Shown here: piece by piece, positions 62,866 to 64,000 of the stretch | Layout: each line of letters begins with the position of its first letter | How positions within the stretch are numbered: the first letter of the stretch is position 1 | From: Panorpa germanica | Taxonomy: Eukaryota > Arthropoda > Insecta > Mecoptera > Panorpidae | Assembly (NCBI GenBank): GCA_963678705.1 | Contig: OY783213.1 | Span: forward strand, 11,908,451-11,972,450 | Length of the DNA: 64,000 nucleotides | Direction of reading: 5' to 3' | The notes under the pieces: model-generated | Databases searched by the model: none | What the model was told of the DNA's origin: nothing | Seen by the model: only the letters and a program-made list of their open reading frames with translations | Made by a program: the position numbers and the translations under genes

Positions 62866-64000
62866 CTATGCTTCTTTTTGTTCTTGCTGTAATAGCTCAT
62901 CAATTTGGGCTTTGTACATTTCCTTTACATCCTCTAAATCAAGTTTTAGCTCTTGATTTTCTTCCATCTTTTCTCCGTACATTTGTAACAATGCATCATA
63001 CTGTCTTTGCAGTTCATCTATTTGAGATATGACTTCATTGTTTTCTTTCATTTTCTCTGTGTTGGATTCAACTTGTACAGTTAATCGTGCGATTTCGTCT
63101 GTGAGGAAGGTTCTTTCCGCTGACAAGCGTGTTAATTCATAATTTAGCTGTTGTACTTCTCCATCACGTTGTTTAAGAGTAGACTGAAGACTTTCTAGTA
63201 ATGAAGTAGAATGACCACGATAATGATCATAGATTGATCCACCTTCTCCTCGACCACTTGAATTACAGTCTAAGGGATCGTCCTAAAATATCGTGTTTTC
63301 ATAAATTTATTATTTGTTAATTGTTAATATATAAATTTGTATTTTCTGAAGAAAAAAAAACTTACCAATGGCCAAATAGTGCTGTTCACGCTTTCAGAGA
63401 CGCTAATTCTACCTAAGCTTAAAGTTGGTGACGATTCTCGAGATGTTTTTTGACCTGATATATTCGTAGCACCTGGTTGCTGAACTCTATCTTTTAACAC
63501 CTCTTGCAGCTGCATTGACCGTCTCCGTTCTGTTTCGCATGCAGTTCGCTCGACATTCAACTGATCTTGTACATCTGTTAATTGTTGTAGGGTGTCGGTG
63601 AGGTCTTCCCTTAATTTAGATATTGTAGATTCTAAGCTCATTTGTAGTCTAATAACAAGAACGAAGTCAATTAGTACATATATTAAATATAATAAATAAT
63701 ACTCATATTACCTTTCATTTTCCAATTTTGCTGATTCAAATTCCGTTCTTAAACTTTCCAAAGTATTGACCGTCTCTTTATATAACTGTTCTGTTTTTGA
63801 AGCTTTTGCTTCAAGTCCATTAATCTTAGCTCTGAGTAATATGGTTTCTTCTCTAAATAACTTTTCGGAATCCGTTAATGAGCTTAACCTAATCTGTGTT
63901 TCATCTGAAATTAACATCAAATTAATAATATTATATTATAATTATGTATTTATGATCAAAATAAAAACGTACTAAGTTTGTCAACAAGACATTTCTCTTG
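62866..64000 (-). CDS. TMF1: TATA element modulatory factor 1 homologue, 3' part (5' part beyond window)
   Basis: Minus-strand exons >64000-63973, 63904-63712, 63648-63366 and 63282-62866 join in frame (introns of 63 to 83 bp). The product is almost entirely heptad-type coiled coil. The last exon contains LLESLQSTLKQRDGEV and ends with YDALLQMYGEKMEEN, LKLDLEDVKEMYKAQIDELL, which I recognise as the conserved C-terminus of TMF1 (the so-called TATA-binding domain, also the Rab6-binding region). A serine-rich segment (SPTLSLGRISVSES) precedes it, as in other TMF1 proteins. TMF1 (also ARA160) is a Golgi golgin that binds Rab6 and tethers vesicles; the nuclear role implied by its name is less established. 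The start codon lies outside the window. Confidence 0.88.

Overview
The window is AT-rich animal nuclear DNA with spliced genes (GT..AG introns), very long non-coding stretches and many small DNA-transposon relics. The proteins (INTS15, RRP7A, SMG1, a class A GPCR, TMF1) and the mobile elements (mariner, hAT-like and TTAA-flanked MITEs, LINE 3' ends with a CCHC knuckle) point to an insect. A hymenopteran is my best guess from the mariner and LINE types, but that is inference and I could not check it.

Layout. 1-18.4 kb: almost gene-free. Two small exons at 108-1362 may be the 5' end of an unrecognised + strand gene; the rest is AT-rich DNA with MITEs, LINE 3' fragments and fold-back repeats. 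18.4-20.5 kb: a complete six-exon INTS15 gene (+). 20.7-21.5 kb: a complete two-exon RRP7A gene (-), convergent with INTS15 and only 135 bp from it. 21.5-22.5 kb: about 1 kb between the divergent RRP7A and SMG1 starts, with three tiny upstream ORFs just before the SMG1 ATG. 22.5-60.3 kb: a complete seven-exon SMG1 gene (+), about 3,419 codons, opening with an uninterrupted 6.5 kb exon. Its second intron is 24.8 kb and holds a complete four-exon GPCR gene on the opposite strand (30549-38290), at least ten transposon relics and six perfect TGACGTCA octamers. 62.9-64 kb: the 3' part of a TMF1 gene (-), running off the right edge.

How the genes relate. INTS15 (Integrator, snRNA 3' processing and transcription termination), RRP7A (small-subunit rRNA processing) and SMG1 (the PI3K-related kinase that phosphorylates UPF1 in nonsense-mediated decay) are housekeeping RNA-metabolism genes packed within about 4 kb at their starts. 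The nested receptor is a signalling gene unrelated in function to its host. TMF1 is a Golgi coiled-coil protein. I found no gene cluster that amounts to a new multi-gene system. The observations I rate highest are the nested receptor, the minimal uORFs on the NMD kinase, the TGACGTCA cluster, and the MITE families with shared termini.

All exon boundaries below were worked out by hand from splice-site motifs, frame continuity and remembered family similarity; no alignment or database search was run.
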